Origin: Symbiodinium natans
Taxonomy: Eukaryota > Sar > Dinophyceae > Suessiales > Symbiodiniaceae
Length of the DNA stretch: 63,907 bases
Direction: 5' to 3'
NCBI GenBank assembly: GCA_905221605.1
Contig: CAJNDS010000492.1
Span: forward strand, 64,001 to 127,907
Under the pieces are notes generated by a model. It ran no database searches and had not been told where the DNA came from. It was given only the letters and a program-made list of their open reading frames with translations. The translations under genes and the position numbers were made by a program. This document shows, piece by piece, positions 1-10,648 of this stretch (positions within the stretch are counted from its first letter, which is position 1; the number at the start of each line of letters is the position of its first letter).

Positions 1-1922
1 TTACGTAACAACACTTCATTGCGATAGCATAAACAGCAACGATAACAGCAGTTACAACAACAGCAGCATAACCACATATAATGTAATGAGGGACGATTTC
101 TTCGCTGGCTCTTCCAGGCCAAGCCAACGCAGACGTGTGGCTCGACTGCAGTTTGATCCGAGACGCCCGAGCCGTGGGTTTGCTTACGACCCCCCAAAAA
201 ATACAAAACAAGTAAGTAAACTTCACACTGCCGGAACGTGAAATGAGCCAAAAGCCTCGCATGCAAAACCGTACATAAACCCATCAAAAGCCTGCGAAAC
301 CCGAATGGGATCTTCTCTTTTAGCTTGCGGGGGCTCAACACCGAGTTCCGACCGAGGAGCCTTCCTCCCAACATGCAGCCGAGATGCGACGGATCGTGGC
401 AGAGGAGCTGTTGTTTTGGGGGCACTTCAGTCGTAAGCAGACCCGACCCTAGCCCCTCTCCCTGCCGTGCTGCTTGCATCTGGGGTTCCTGCGCGCCGGC
501 TTTGGGATCGTGAGATGAATTGAAAGGAGGCCCCTCTGGCTTTTCCTGGCTCCCGACGCACCGAGCGACCTAGCCAGGACCGACTGCGCCTCACAAGTGT
601 CGCGCAAGGTGTGAGGCATGACTGCTCTCATACTTTTCGCCGTGCTCCAAGCATGTCCTCCGCAATGGCAGGACTTGGAGGCTAGCCACCCTCGAAGTCG
701 GCGCACGAGGCAGCGTAGCCAAACACGTTTAAAGTTTAAACGCTTGAAGACTTGAAAACAATCAGAACCAGGGTTTCGGAGCATTTGAACACCCGATATT
801 GAACAGAGCAGACCATTGACGCGATTTAAGTTGTATAAAGGGTTTAAACGGACAGGCCCAAACGGCTTAAACTGTTTGAAGCGTTTAAGCGGACAGGCCA
901 CGCAGCTTGCAGACTGTTGGAACCGGGACTGGAGTGAGGCTTCAAGTTTCAGTCTTTGAGGTCGACAGCGTTGGGGGACATACAAGTGCATGCGTATAGG
1001 AGCTCAGGGATCTCCTTGTCAGAACCTTTGTATGATATATACATATATATATATATATGTTTTCTTGTAATATGCAACATGTACTATACATGTCTGTTCA
1101 TGTATAAGGCTCACTCCAGTTTTCAGTTTTCTCCTTGGCCCCTCCCCACTCCTCTTTCCGAGAATCCGTTTCTAGGTTGCTGGCACGTAGACACACGAAG
1201 CTCATCATGTTCCCAGCAACCATTAAACGAAAGCAAAAGCCCACCCGTAGACTTCGACGAAAGGCCTCGGTTTTGAGAAACCAACGCAGGGTTCGGCGTC
1301 CGTTTGTGACCCTCAGGGAGAGCCGGCGGAGCCTCTTTCCAGCGGATGCCAGGGAGAGCCGGCGGAGCCTCTTTACCCCGGAGCCTGCAGCGGAGCTGCA
1401 GATGGAGGTCCTCTTCTTCATGTGCTATTTTCAAGACAAGGGGTTCGATTGTAAAACCGAAACCCCAAACCCTAAACCAATCAGCCAGGGGGCCCAAGTC
1501 TACAAACCCCCCCCACTCCCAACTTGCATGTTAGGCGCTTTCGCGGTCAGTTGAGGCAGGGTTGGCCGGCTTTGTTCATGCTGCAGGGTAAGCTGTTTAC
1601 AGCCTTGTCAGCCCTACGAATAGAGAGCTTTGGGTTTGTAGGGTTGACAAGGTCGAAAGGGTTCCAAAGGCTTTGCGGGCTTAATTCAGGTTTTGCCCAT
1701 AGAGTTTTCGGTCATGTTTCCTCCCAGGCAGATGCACGGACTTCCCTAGAGCCCCAACGCTGGGGCAAGGCACCGCTGCATGATGAGGATCGAGCTTGGC
1801 AATGTCCTCACGTGTGGGAGAAAGGGGGCTTTGCTTTGAACCCTAAACTCCGAACCCTGAACGTCCTTCCTCAGGACTTTCGCAGGGCATCGCGCGAGCC
1901 GACACATCGCCCGGGCACTTAG
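1..1922. other. Region with no recognisable gene
   Basis: No open frame here resembles a protein family I know; the frames are short and overlap on both strands. The stretch holds an (AT)n run near 1034-1058, and a 25-bp direct repeat beginning CAGGGAGAGCCGGCGG at 1314-1338 and 1350-1374. On the minus strand near 243-258 the 10-mer TTTTGGCTCA matches the core of the dinoflagellate spliced leader; one 10-mer match can be chance. Confidence 0.5.
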
Positions 1923-1952
1923 GTGGGTTTAGGGTTTAGGGTTTAGGGTTTG
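1923..1952 (+). repeat. Telomere-type tract, TTTAGGG orientation
   Basis: About four heptamer units immediately outside the left arm of the inverted repeat at 1961-2018. A tract in the same orientation lies just outside the right arm near 5058-5091. Confidence 0.9.
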
Positions 1953-1960
1953 GTGGCGGT

Positions 1961-2018
1961 ATTTTTTCCGTAGTTTTTTTCCGTTTTTTTTTGTAGTTTT
2001 TTTCCGGCCGTCTGGCCC
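1961..2018 (+). repeat. Left arm of 58-bp inverted repeat
   Basis: T-rich arm starting ATTTTTTCCGTAG and ending CCGGCCGTCTGGCCC. Its reverse complement recurs at 4986-5044, starting GGGCCAGACGGCCGG, with only a one-base length difference in an A run. This is long enough to exclude chance and looks like the terminal inverted repeat of an element, although no transposase is visible between the arms. Confidence 0.85.
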
Positions 2019-2254
2019 AGCAAGCAAGCAAGCAAGTAAGCAAGCGAGCCAGCAAGCAAGCAAGGAAAACAAGCAACGGTACCAGCAAGCAAGCAATCAA
2101 GCAAGCAAGCAAGCAAGCAACCAAGCAAGCAAGCAAGCAAGCGAGCAAGCGGGCCAGCAAGCAAGCAAGCAAGCAAACAAGCCAGCAATCAAGCAGGCAA
2201 GCCAGCCAGCTAGCAAGTGGGCAAGCAAGTGGGCAACCAAGCAAGCAAGCAAAC
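2019..2254 (+). repeat. (CAAG)n tetranucleotide array
   Basis: About 235 bp of imperfect GCAA/CAAG units. Open frames on the minus strand (Leu/Ala/Cys-rich) come only from the repeat. It abuts the left inverted-repeat arm. Confidence 0.95.
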
Positions 2255-2275
2255 AGCTGGGGAACCCCCCCCCCC

Positions 2276-2319
2276 GCTTGGGCTGCGCCCCCCCCCCAAC
2301 CCCCCCGCTTTTTTAAGCT
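2276..2319 (+). repeat. C-run / GCTGCG module, short copy
   Basis: GCTTGGGCTGCGCC, a long C run, AACCC, then CCGCTTTTTTAAGC leading straight into CCCTAAA units. The same order of blocks is found near 4028-4041 (right half), at 4750-4796 and, with changes, at 42207-42330. Confidence 0.8.
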
Positions 2320-2386
2320 AAACCCTAAACCCTAAACCCTAAACCCTAAACCCTAAACCCTAAACCCTAAACCCTAAACCCTAAAC
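2319..2386 (+). repeat. Telomere-type tract, CCCTAAA orientation
   Basis: Nine to ten near-perfect CCCTAAA units following the C-run module without a spacer. Confidence 0.95.
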
Positions 2387-3582
2387 TGCCGAGAGCGCCG
2401 CTGTCCATATGCATGGGCGCTCGAGGCTTCGACCGAGGTCCCCGACCGAGCGTCTCCACAGAACGGTGAGGGAGGGTAAAGCCTCCCGGTAGACGAGACG
2501 GCAGTGACTGGCTACGCCTCAGACCTAGATTTTGCCTCCGATCGTTGTTTTTGGGGCCTGGGACCCCTAGGACCCCCCTGAAAACCTTTTGGGGACCTCC
2601 CTTGCGACTGCAACCTGGGACCCCCCCCCCGGGACCCCCTTGGGACCCCCCTGAGACCCCCCTGACACCCCCTCCCAAGGGTTCCCGGACCTCCTGAAAC
2701 CCCGCTCGGTTTTGGTCAAAAATCCAGAAAACGAGAGACCACCCAGAGCCGTCGATTTCAGTACTAAAAAATCGCATTTTTAACTGGGACCCGGGCCGAT
2801 CCTGGGGTCCCCCTCATTTGGGGTGTTTTTGGAGGCAAACTTTCCCTTTCAAGGGGGGGTCGGAGTTTGAGGCTAGGGGGGGTCTCAGAAGACTATTTTG
2901 CCTTTAAAATTGAAAAACACAACCCCCCCTTGACCAAAACTAGGCTGTGAAAAGGTCGCGGGGGCGGCCCTCCATCAGAATTGAGGGTTACAAACTCTGA
3001 AATATCCTGAAAAACATAAACACTATAAAAAAAACATAAAAACGCTGAAAAACCTTGAAGAACCTTGAAAAACTTGAAATCCCGAAGCCGGTGAAGGCTC
3101 GGTTTTGGTCAAAAATCCAGAAAACGAGAGACCACCCAGAGCCGTCGATTTCCGGCCTCCCAGAGGGGCCTCCTGGGGCCTGAGCTGACAGGGTCTCATT
3201 TGCCCAGACGCGTAAGAAAATCGACGGTTTTCCATTTCAAAAAGCAGGGCCGGCCGAGGCCCTGCTGCCCCCGACCGTTTTTGCTGCCCTTTCAAGCCCG
3301 AAAATGTGGGTTTTTGGTATTGCACTTGATGGTTTTGGGCACCTTCCATTTTACTCCGTGAAAGCTCCAAGAAGCCTACGAGTCACTGACAGGCTCCATG
3401 AAGCTCGGGAGACCCCGCCCTGCTCTTTCTCTGTAAAAGCAAGAAAGCCCCCCTTGAGGGGGGTTTGGGGGGTGAACCCTAAACCCTAAATGAGAATAGT
3501 TTGGGTGGTTGGGGTGGGACTACATGCTAACGCAAGCGAGCGGCCCGGGTGCTTTTAGCACCAGCGAGCTTCCCTTCTATAC
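2387..3582. other. Interior of the TIR-bounded block, no gene
   Basis: Unique-looking but low-complexity sequence with many C or G runs. A 55-56-bp direct repeat (begins GCTCGGTTTTGGTC, ends CCGTCGATTTC) is present at 2704-2759 and 3097-3151 with no difference I can see. Short A-rich tandem motifs (CTTGAAAAAC-like) lie at 3005-3085, and two CCCTAAA units near 3475-3489. No protein family is recognisable. Confidence 0.6.
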
Positions 3583-3720
3583 ACCCTAAACCCTAAACCC
3601 TAAACCCTAAACCCTAAACCCTAAACCCTAAACCCTAAACCCTAAACCCCAAACCCCAAACCCCAAACCCCAAACCCTAAACCCTAAACCCTAAACCCTA
3701 AACCCTAAACCCTAAACCCA
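3583..3720 (+). repeat. Telomere-type tract, CCCTAAA orientation
   Basis: About 20 units; a block of CCCCAAA variants sits in the middle (about 3647-3675), flanked by perfect CCCTAAA units on both sides. Confidence 0.95.
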
Positions 3721-4045
3721 ACCCCCCTCCGCTTTTTAGCTTCTTGCAAAGCATGTGAATCTTGAAACCCATCATGCAAGCAAATTCATCATGCAAGCAT
3801 TGAGTTTGCAAATGGGGGGGGGGGCTGCGCCCCCCCCCACCCCCTCTGCCGCCCCCCCCCAACCCCCACCCCCCTCCGCTTGGGCTTGCGACCCCCCCCC
3901 CCCCCCCCCAACCCCCCCCCCCCCCCAACCCCCCCCCCCCTCCCAACCCCCCCCCCCCCCCAACCCCCCCCCCCACCACCCCCCCCCCCCCCAACCCCCC
4001 CCCCCCCCAACCCCAACCCCCCCCCCCCCCGCTTTTTTAAGCTAA
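3720..4045 (+). repeat. C-run / GCTGCG module, long copy with extended C tracts
   Basis: Blocks in order: CCTCCGCTTTTTAGCTTCTTG, CAAAGCATGTGAATC, GAAACCCATCATGCAAGC (twice in part), GTTTGCAAATGGGGGG, CTGCGCCCCCC, then about 200 bp of C runs broken by AA, ending CCGCTTTTTTAAGC. The G run and the following C run can pair around CTGCG. Glycine or proline reading frames here are artefacts of the homopolymers. Confidence 0.85.
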
Positions 4046-4092
4046 ACCCTAAAACCTAAACCCTAAACCCTACACCCTACACCCTAAACCCA
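4043..4092 (+). repeat. Short degenerate CCCTAAA/CCCTACA tract
   Basis: Six to seven heptamer units, including CCCTACA variants, between two C-run modules. Confidence 0.85.
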
Positions 4093-4162
4093 ACCCCCCC
4101 GCTTTTTAGCTTCTTTCAAAGCATGTGAATCTTGAAACCCATCATGCAAGCAGGCTCATCAT
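4090..4162 (+). repeat. C-run module, truncated copy
   Basis: Contains CCGCTTTTTAGCTTCTTTC, CAAAGCATGTGAATC and GAAACCCATCATGCAAGC, but stops before the GTTTGCAAATGGGG hairpin and runs into telomere-type DNA. Confidence 0.8.
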
Positions 4163-4620
4163 CCCTAAGCCCTAAACCCTAACCCTAAACCCTAAACCCT
4201 AAACACCCTAAACCCTAAACACCCTAAACCCTAAACACCCTAAACCCTAAACACCCTAAACCCTAAACACCCTAAACCCTAAACCCTAAACCCTAAACCC
4301 CTAAGCCCTAAGCCCTAAACACCCTAAACCCTGAACACCCTAAACCCTAAACACCCTAAACCCTAAACACCCTAAACCCTAAACACCCTAAACCCTAAAC
4401 ACCCTAAACCCTAAACACCCTAAACCCTAAACACCCTAAACCCTAAACACCCTAAGCCCTAAACCCTAAACCCTAAACCCTAAACACCCTAAACCCTAAA
4501 CCCTAAACCCTAAACACCCTAAACCCTAAACACCTTAAACCCTAAACCCTAAACCTTTAACCCTAAACCCCTAAGCCCTAAGCCCTAAACACTCTAAACC
4601 CTAAACCCTAAACCCTAAAC
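4163..4620 (+). repeat. Higher-order 16-bp telomere-type array
   Basis: Much of this tract is a 16-bp unit made of one CCCTAAA and one CCCTAAACA, repeated many times, interspersed with plain CCCTAAA and CCTAAGC variants. The mixed unit argues for local tandem amplification of a mutated telomere-type tract rather than fresh telomerase product. Confidence 0.9.
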
Positions 4621-4798
4621 CCAACCCCCCCCGCTTTTTAGCTTCTTTCAAAGCATGTGAATCTTGAAACCCATCATGCAAGCAAACTCATCATGCAAGC
4701 ATTGAGTTTGCAAATGGGGGGGGGGACTGCGCCCCCCCCTAACCCCCCCCGGCTTGGGCTGCGCCCCCCCCCCCCAACCCCCCGCTTTTTTGAGCTAA
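4619..4798 (+). repeat. C-run / GCTGCG module, full copy
   Basis: Nearly the same as the 3720 copy: CGCTTTTTAGCTTC, CAAAGCATGTG, two CATCATGCAAGCA blocks, GTTTGCAAATGGGGG, CTGCGCCCC, then a second GCTTGGGCTGCGCCCC and CCGCTTTTTTGAGC before CCCTAAA units. Confidence 0.85.
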
Positions 4799-4900
4799 AC
4801 CCTAAACCCTAAACCCTAAACCCTAAACCCTAAACCCTAAACCCTAAACCCTACACCCTACACCCTAAACCCTAAACCCTAAACCCTTAACCCTTAACCC
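4796..4900 (+). repeat. Telomere-type tract, CCCTAAA orientation
   Basis: About 14 units, degenerating into CCCTACA, CCCTTAA and CCCTGAA toward the right. Confidence 0.95.
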
Positions 4901-4985
4901 TGAACAACGGGAACCCACCTTGTCGCGGTGGGAGGGCTCAGTACCCCCTCGACAGAGGGGGGAAGCCAAGAGGTTCCCGACCAGC

Positions 4986-5044
4986 GGGCCAGACGGCCGG
5001 AAAAAAACTACAAAAAAAAACGGAAAAAAAACTACGGAAAAAAA
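4986..5044 (-). repeat. Right arm of 58-bp inverted repeat
   Basis: GGGCCAGACGGCCGG followed by A runs broken by CTAC and CGG; reverse complement of 1961-2018 with a one-base indel. With the left arm it encloses about 3.1 kb of telomere-type, C-run and (CAAG)n DNA. Confidence 0.85.
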
Positions 5045-5057
5045 AACCCAGCCCCTT

Positions 5058-5091
5058 AGGGTTTCGGGTTTAGGGTTTAGGGTTTAGGGTG
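5058..5091 (+). repeat. Telomere-type tract, TTTAGGG orientation
   Basis: Four units, one with a TTTCGGG change, immediately outside the right inverted-repeat arm and in the same orientation as the tract outside the left arm. Confidence 0.9.
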
Positions 5092-5179
5092 TCTCTTAAT
5101 GGGTCTTTAGGGATGGCTTTGTTGAGACCAGGGGGGAAAGCAGGTGGCGCGTGAAGCTTGCGCCTGCGGTGAACTTGCA

Positions 5180-5255
5180 TTGTCACCACCGCCGCTGCTA
5201 CCACTACTACGACTGCTACTCTTGCCACTTGCTACTCCTACCCGTACTGCTACTA

Positions 5256-5287
<32 letters not shown>

Positions 5288-6366
5288 GCCACCACGACCA
5301 CGACCACGACCACCACCACCACCCCCACGACTACCACCACTACCACCACTACCACCACTACCACCACTACCACCACTACCACCACTACCACCACTACCAC
5401 CACTACCACCACTACCACCACTACCACCACGACCACCACGACCACCACCACCACGACCACCACGACCACCACGACCACCGCTACCACCACCCCCACCACT
5501 ACCACCACTACCACCACTACCACCACTACCACCACTACCACCACTACCACCACTACCACCACTACCACCACTACCACCACGACCACCACGACCACCGCTA
5601 CCACCGCTACCACCACGACCACCACTACCACCACGACCACCACGACCACCACGACCACCACGACCACCGCTACCACCACCCCCACCACTACCACCACTAC
5701 CACCACTACCACCACTACCACCACTACCACCACTACCACCACTACCACCACTACCACCACTACCACCACTACCACCACGACCACCACTACCACCACTACC
5801 ACCACGACCACCACTAACCACCACACACCACCACCACCACTACCCCACACTACCATACCACCGCACACCACTGCACCACCCCACCACTACCACCGCTACC
5901 ACCGCTACCCACCACCGCCACCACCGCCACCACCACCACCGCCACACCGCCACCCCGCCGCCACGCCGCCATGCCGCCGCCCACGCCGCCACGACGCGCC
6001 ACGCCCACGCACCCAACGCCGCCACGCCGCCACGCGCCGCCACGCCGCCACGCCGCCACGCCGCCACGCCGCCACGCCGCCACGCCGCCACGCCGCCACG
6101 CCGCCGCACCGCCACACCGCCACACCGATACCACCACCGCCACCGCCACCGCCACCCCACTGCCACTGTCACTTCTGCTACTGCCACTGCCACCACTACT
6201 ACTGCCACTACTGCCACTACTGCTACTACTGTCACTGCTGCTACTGTTGCTGCTGCTGCTGTTACTGCTACTACTACTACTACTACTACTACTACTATTA
6301 CTTCTACTACTACTGCTACTACTACTACTACTACTGCTGCTACTACTACTACTTCTTCTGCTTCTG

Positions 6367-6439
<73 letters not shown>

Positions 6440-6456
6440 AACTACATACTACTACA

Positions 6457-6529
<73 letters not shown>

Positions 6530-6578
6530 GCTACTGCTACTGCTACGGCTACTGCTACTGCTACTGCTACTGCTACTG

Positions 6579-6612
<34 letters not shown>

Positions 6613-6662
6613 AACTATTACTACTGCTTCTGCTACTGCTACTGCTATTGCTACTGCTACTG

Positions 6663-6717
<55 letters not shown>

Positions 6718-6795
6718 CACTACCACTACCACTACTACTACTACCACTACCACTACCACTACCACTACCACTACCACTACCACGACTACTACTAC
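5180..6795 (+). repeat. Composite 1.6-kb satellite (ACC/ACT/ACG, 8-mer, CTA)
   Basis: Successive blocks: CCACCG; a 9-bp unit ACCACCACT (about 5325-5820) with ACG substitutions in clusters; CCACCG-rich spacer; an 8-bp unit CGCCGCCA (about 6027-6108); CTG/CTA trinucleotides (about 6170-6720); and a 6-bp CCACTA unit (about 6712-6790). Long reading frames exist on both strands (poly-Thr, poly-Val, poly-Gly), which is expected from stop-free trinucleotide repeats. The 8-bp block changes frame in mid-array, so a continuous conserved product is unlikely. Confidence 0.95.
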
Positions 6796-8805
6796 AAGAA
6801 ATATTTCTTCGGTTACTGCGACTGATTCTTTCTACTACACACGAGCAAAGCAAAGCTCAGGATCAGAGAGAGCAGAAGGTCTTCGCGAACCACGACGAGG
6901 CTTCGAGCTCGGCCGTCATGATCTTTTTACTTGCGTCCCTTTGAGGAAACTGTACTTTTGCAAGCAAACGAGCTTTTGCAACGCGGACTGGGCCCCTACA
7001 CCCAAAACCCAAATTGAACCCCTGGAACCCCAAGCCCTCTAAACCCCGAAGCGCAAGCCATGCGTGCGAGGCCACGCGAGAGGCGGCGAACGAACCGGAG
7101 CAGGCGTGGATACACAATCGAAGGCAGGCTAAGAGATGTGCTCTGCTTTGTCCTATGTGAGGATCTCGGCCTCGGCGCGGCTACGAATGACGCGGAAACC
7201 TGGGGCAGTTGCTGTGTTAGAGCAGAGCGGTGTCGAGCCGTCTTCCGGTGCAGGAGCGTTGGCACCCGGATCCTTCCGCAATGGCTTCTCAGGTTATTGC
7301 AGACCAGCGCTCCTGCACGCCTTCGAATTAGCGTGCAGGTTTTCCCCATGCATGCTGTCCTCTCCAGCACGATGAATTCAAGTTCCCAAGGGCGACTTTG
7401 CTTGGACAGGAACCAATTGCCTGGTACACAGGACCCACCTCGACACAGAGAGCTTAGAGCGAAGCTCATCGAAGTTCCGGTACAAGCATGTCCACTGCCC
7501 TCATCTCTCCTCCTCTGAGCCCTCCCGCATATTGCTCACAAAGACACACGCATTTCGACGATCTTGGCCATGATTTTTGTGCTCCTCAGAAAACCTCTCT
7601 TGCACCTTTGGCACGGGATTCACAGGGCGCCAGAGGTTCTCGCCTTGAGAGGCACCGGTCAGAGAGTTCACAGCTCTTCTCAGGCCGCACAGGGGCCGCC
7701 TGAAAATCAGGCAGCCGCCTGAAGAACCGGAAGCCGCTCCCAAACTCGGGGTCTTGTTTTCGAAGCCAAGGCCCCCTTGTAGCCAACATGCCCAACATTC
7801 AGAGCCGCGCGGTTAGGACTTTGCGCTGGTGAAAGGACACTCCTCGGTCTCCCGTCAGTGGCTGCTGTGCCTTGCCGTAGCTATGCCACAGGGCACCGCG
7901 CAGTGCAAGATAAGGGTGTCTTCAGTATGGCTTCAACAGCAGTTGAGTATGCACAAAGGTTGAACCCGAAGTATCGTGAGCTCTGCCGGAGGTTGGGCAG
8001 CACACTCAGCCACCTCCGATCTTTAGTTTTGTTGCATAGAAGTTCGCGGGTTTCTTGAACTCTCAAGTTTCTGAGGCTTGGACAGCGACAGCGACGACGA
8101 CCCTCGGCCGCAAGCCGTCTGGATCTCCGCGCCAGAGCCAGACCTAGAGTGGACGCAACACGCCGAAGTGGGCAACCAAGAGCCGCCCATCTGTCGTGGG
8201 GCCCGTAGCCAGGAGGTCACCGAGAAAGCCGAGAGCTGATCGATGGCGGAATTGCGTGCTCTGATGCAAAGCCCATCGAGCCTGTGACCAAGGAAGCGTG
8301 GGACCGTGCCGCGGGAAAAGGGGTGCCATGCAGATTGTTCATCAGAATGCCTGTGCTCTTCGACAGACTGGCCGACCTGCGATTGATCCCGAAACCCTAA
8401 ACCCTGAACCCTTCCTTCACCTGCCTCTGGCCCAAAGTTAGTTCCTGCCAGCCACGGTGGGTTCTGGACGCAGGCTGGCTTCGGGATAAGGTTGAGGGCT
8501 TCCTGTTTCTCGGGTTCAGGGCATAGAGGCTGTTGGGGCTTGGGGCTTAAACAATGTGGGCTTGGGGGATTTGAGGTTTGGCATTGGCTTTCGTTGGGCA
8601 TGTGCTTGCGCGAGTGTGCCTGTGCCGTCTCCAGACGGAGAAGCCGAGAGTCAGCATTCCCGATGCTAAGGGGCTTCTTTTCAGTAGGGGATTTGATCCC
8701 CGCACTATACCCTAAAACCGAAGCCCCTGGCCCTGCTGCTACTATCACCTCGAAGCTCAAGGTGCCCTACCTTACCCTCCCACACATCGCGTAGATGGCA
8801 CCGCT
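6796..8805. other. Region with no recognisable gene
   Basis: Many short overlapping frames on both strands, none resembling a known family. Only isolated telomere-type units occur (for example 8391-8410). I see no tRNA, snRNA or transposase signature. Confidence 0.45.
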
Positions 8806-8912
8806 AAACCCTAAACCCTAAACCCTAAACCCTAAACCCTAAACCCTAAACCCTAAACCCTAAACCCTAAACCTTAAACCCTAAACCCTAAACCCTAAAC
8901 CCTAAACCCTAT
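8806..8912 (+). repeat. Telomere-type tract, CCCTAAA orientation
   Basis: About 15 near-perfect units. The tract about 95 bp to the right runs in the opposite orientation. Confidence 0.95.
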
Positions 8913-9004
8913 ACCACTCTGACCGCAAGCTACCCGCCCCCCCCTGGTGAGGCCGCCCGGGCGATGGCCTCAGAAGAGCCGAGGCTCCCCCCAGCAAGCT
9001 TATG

Positions 9005-9175
9005 CTTTAGGGCTTAGGGCTTAAGGCTTAGGGCTTAGGGCTTAGGGCTTAGGGCTTAGGGCTTAGGGTTTAGGGTTTAGGGTTTAGGGTGTAGGGTGCA
9101 GGGTTTAGGGTTTAGGGTTTTGGCTTTAGGGTCCAGGGTGTAGCGTGTAGGGCTTAGGGTTTAATTAGGGCTTAG
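9005..9175 (+). repeat. Telomere-type tract, TTAGGGC/TTTAGGG orientation
   Basis: Starts with about eight TTAGGGC units, changes to TTTAGGG, then decays (TGTAGGG, TCCAGGG). With the CCCTAAA tract at 8806 it makes a divergent pair. Confidence 0.9.
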
Positions 9176-10461
9176 TTTTCCATTTTGGAGTTCAGGAGAA
9201 GTGCGCCGCGGTGTGGGGGCTTGTCTAGAACCCACTCGCCGCGAGTATCATTCTTGCACCTTCGGACGCCGGAGATGTATTGTGGAACCCCAAACCCAAA
9301 ACTCCCAACTTGGCCGTGAGGTGCCCCGATCGAGCCTTAGTGTACACAGCCTCGTGCGCAGGCCGGCTGAGGAGCCCGGCAAGAGAGGCGTATTGGAATC
9401 CACTGGGAAGTCGTGGACTCACAGCATCACACACGGTGCCAGCTTAGACGCGTCCGCTGGCTGCCAGGCGTTGATGGAACCCTGGCCCTAAACCTATCAG
9501 GCCTACGATGCCTATGAGCCCCATATTTTGACCCCGATATGAGCCCGAAAAGAGCTGGAGAGCCCCTGAATAGTAAACTCTAGCAGAGCAACGGACGCAG
9601 CCTTAAGCAGTGAGTCGACTCAGCCCGGAGCAACTCATGATCTCTTTCGTCAGGCGCTCTGCAGGGGAAGACACCTTGAATCATCGGTCTGAGTCGTGGT
9701 ATCTCCTTTGAGGGGTAGAAAGAGCTGTGGGTAGACCCTAGAACCCTGAAGAAAGCCGAAACCCTGAATTCAAGCCCCGAACTTGGCGCTCAGGTCTGTA
9801 CTGACAGACGGAGCTCAGACGGCCCGCGGAGCCGAATCGAGGCCAGGACGGCCAGCGAGCGTGTGTGAGCTTCATGATCTCATGTGATTTCTGATCTATC
9901 ACCCTAACAACCTTCCAACCCTCTAGCACCCTCCGACCCGTGACACCCTCTAGCCCTCTAACACCCGCTAGGACCCTCTAGCACCCTCTAAACACCCTCG
10001 AAACACTCCTGATCCTCTCGCCCTCTAAACCCTCGAAGCCTCCTCTAACCCTCTGACCCTCAAGCCCCCGCAGGTATGGCCGCTCGGCCTACTCCGGTGG
10101 CGAAGATCCCGGGGACCGGCACGAGAAGCTGCGAGCCGAAGCAGAGGTGTCTCGGGGTTTAGAGGTTTGTTAGGGTTCAGGATTTAGGGTTTAGGATTTA
10201 GGTTTGGGGTTTTGGGTTTAGGGTTTACGGTTCCTTAGCCCCTTAAATCTATCAGGGTTTCGGGTACAGGCATCTTGGTTCAGGGATCACACGTTGGAAG
10301 AGTGGCTCGCATATTTGTTTTGGGTTTTGGCTGCGTGCAACTTTCATCTCTGACATGGCCCCGCGATTCCGAGACCTCACCAGTTGTTCTGAGTAGGCAT
10401 TTGCCGGATTTGGGTGCATAATCCTGCTAGAAAAGCCTTTCAGGGATTGTATAGGTTACGA
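9176..10461. other. Region with no recognisable gene; degenerate ACCCTCTA DNA
   Basis: No convincing coding frame. From about 9900 to 10070 the sequence is a degenerate array of ACCCTCTA/ACCCTCGA-type octamers, which look like decayed telomere-type units. About 10160-10230 has degenerate TTTAGGG units. Confidence 0.5.
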
Positions 10462-10648
10462 CTAAACCCTAAACCCTAAACCCTAAACCCTAAACCCTAA
10501 ACCCTAAACCCTAAACCCTAAACCCTAAACCCTAAACCCTAAACCCTAAACCCTAAACCCTAAACCCGAAACCCTAAACCCTAAACCCTAAACCTAAACC
10601 CTGAACCCTGAACCCTGAACCCTGAACCCTGAACCCTAAACCCTTCGA
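10462..10648 (+). repeat. Telomere-type tract, CCCTAAA orientation
   Basis: About 26 units: roughly 18 perfect units, then a CCCGAAA change, then a run of CCCTGAA variants at the right end, a sub-block amplified from one mutated unit. Confidence 0.95.

Noticed and set aside
1441-1460. GGTTCGATT as a tRNA T-loop
   Set aside because: No paired acceptor, D or anticodon arms can be built around it.
5107-7042. Very long frames (poly-Thr, poly-Val, poly-Gly, poly-Pro) across the ACC/CTA satellite
   Set aside because: Stop-free trinucleotide repeats are open in several frames on both strands. The 8-bp sub-array changes frame, and no unique domain flanks them.
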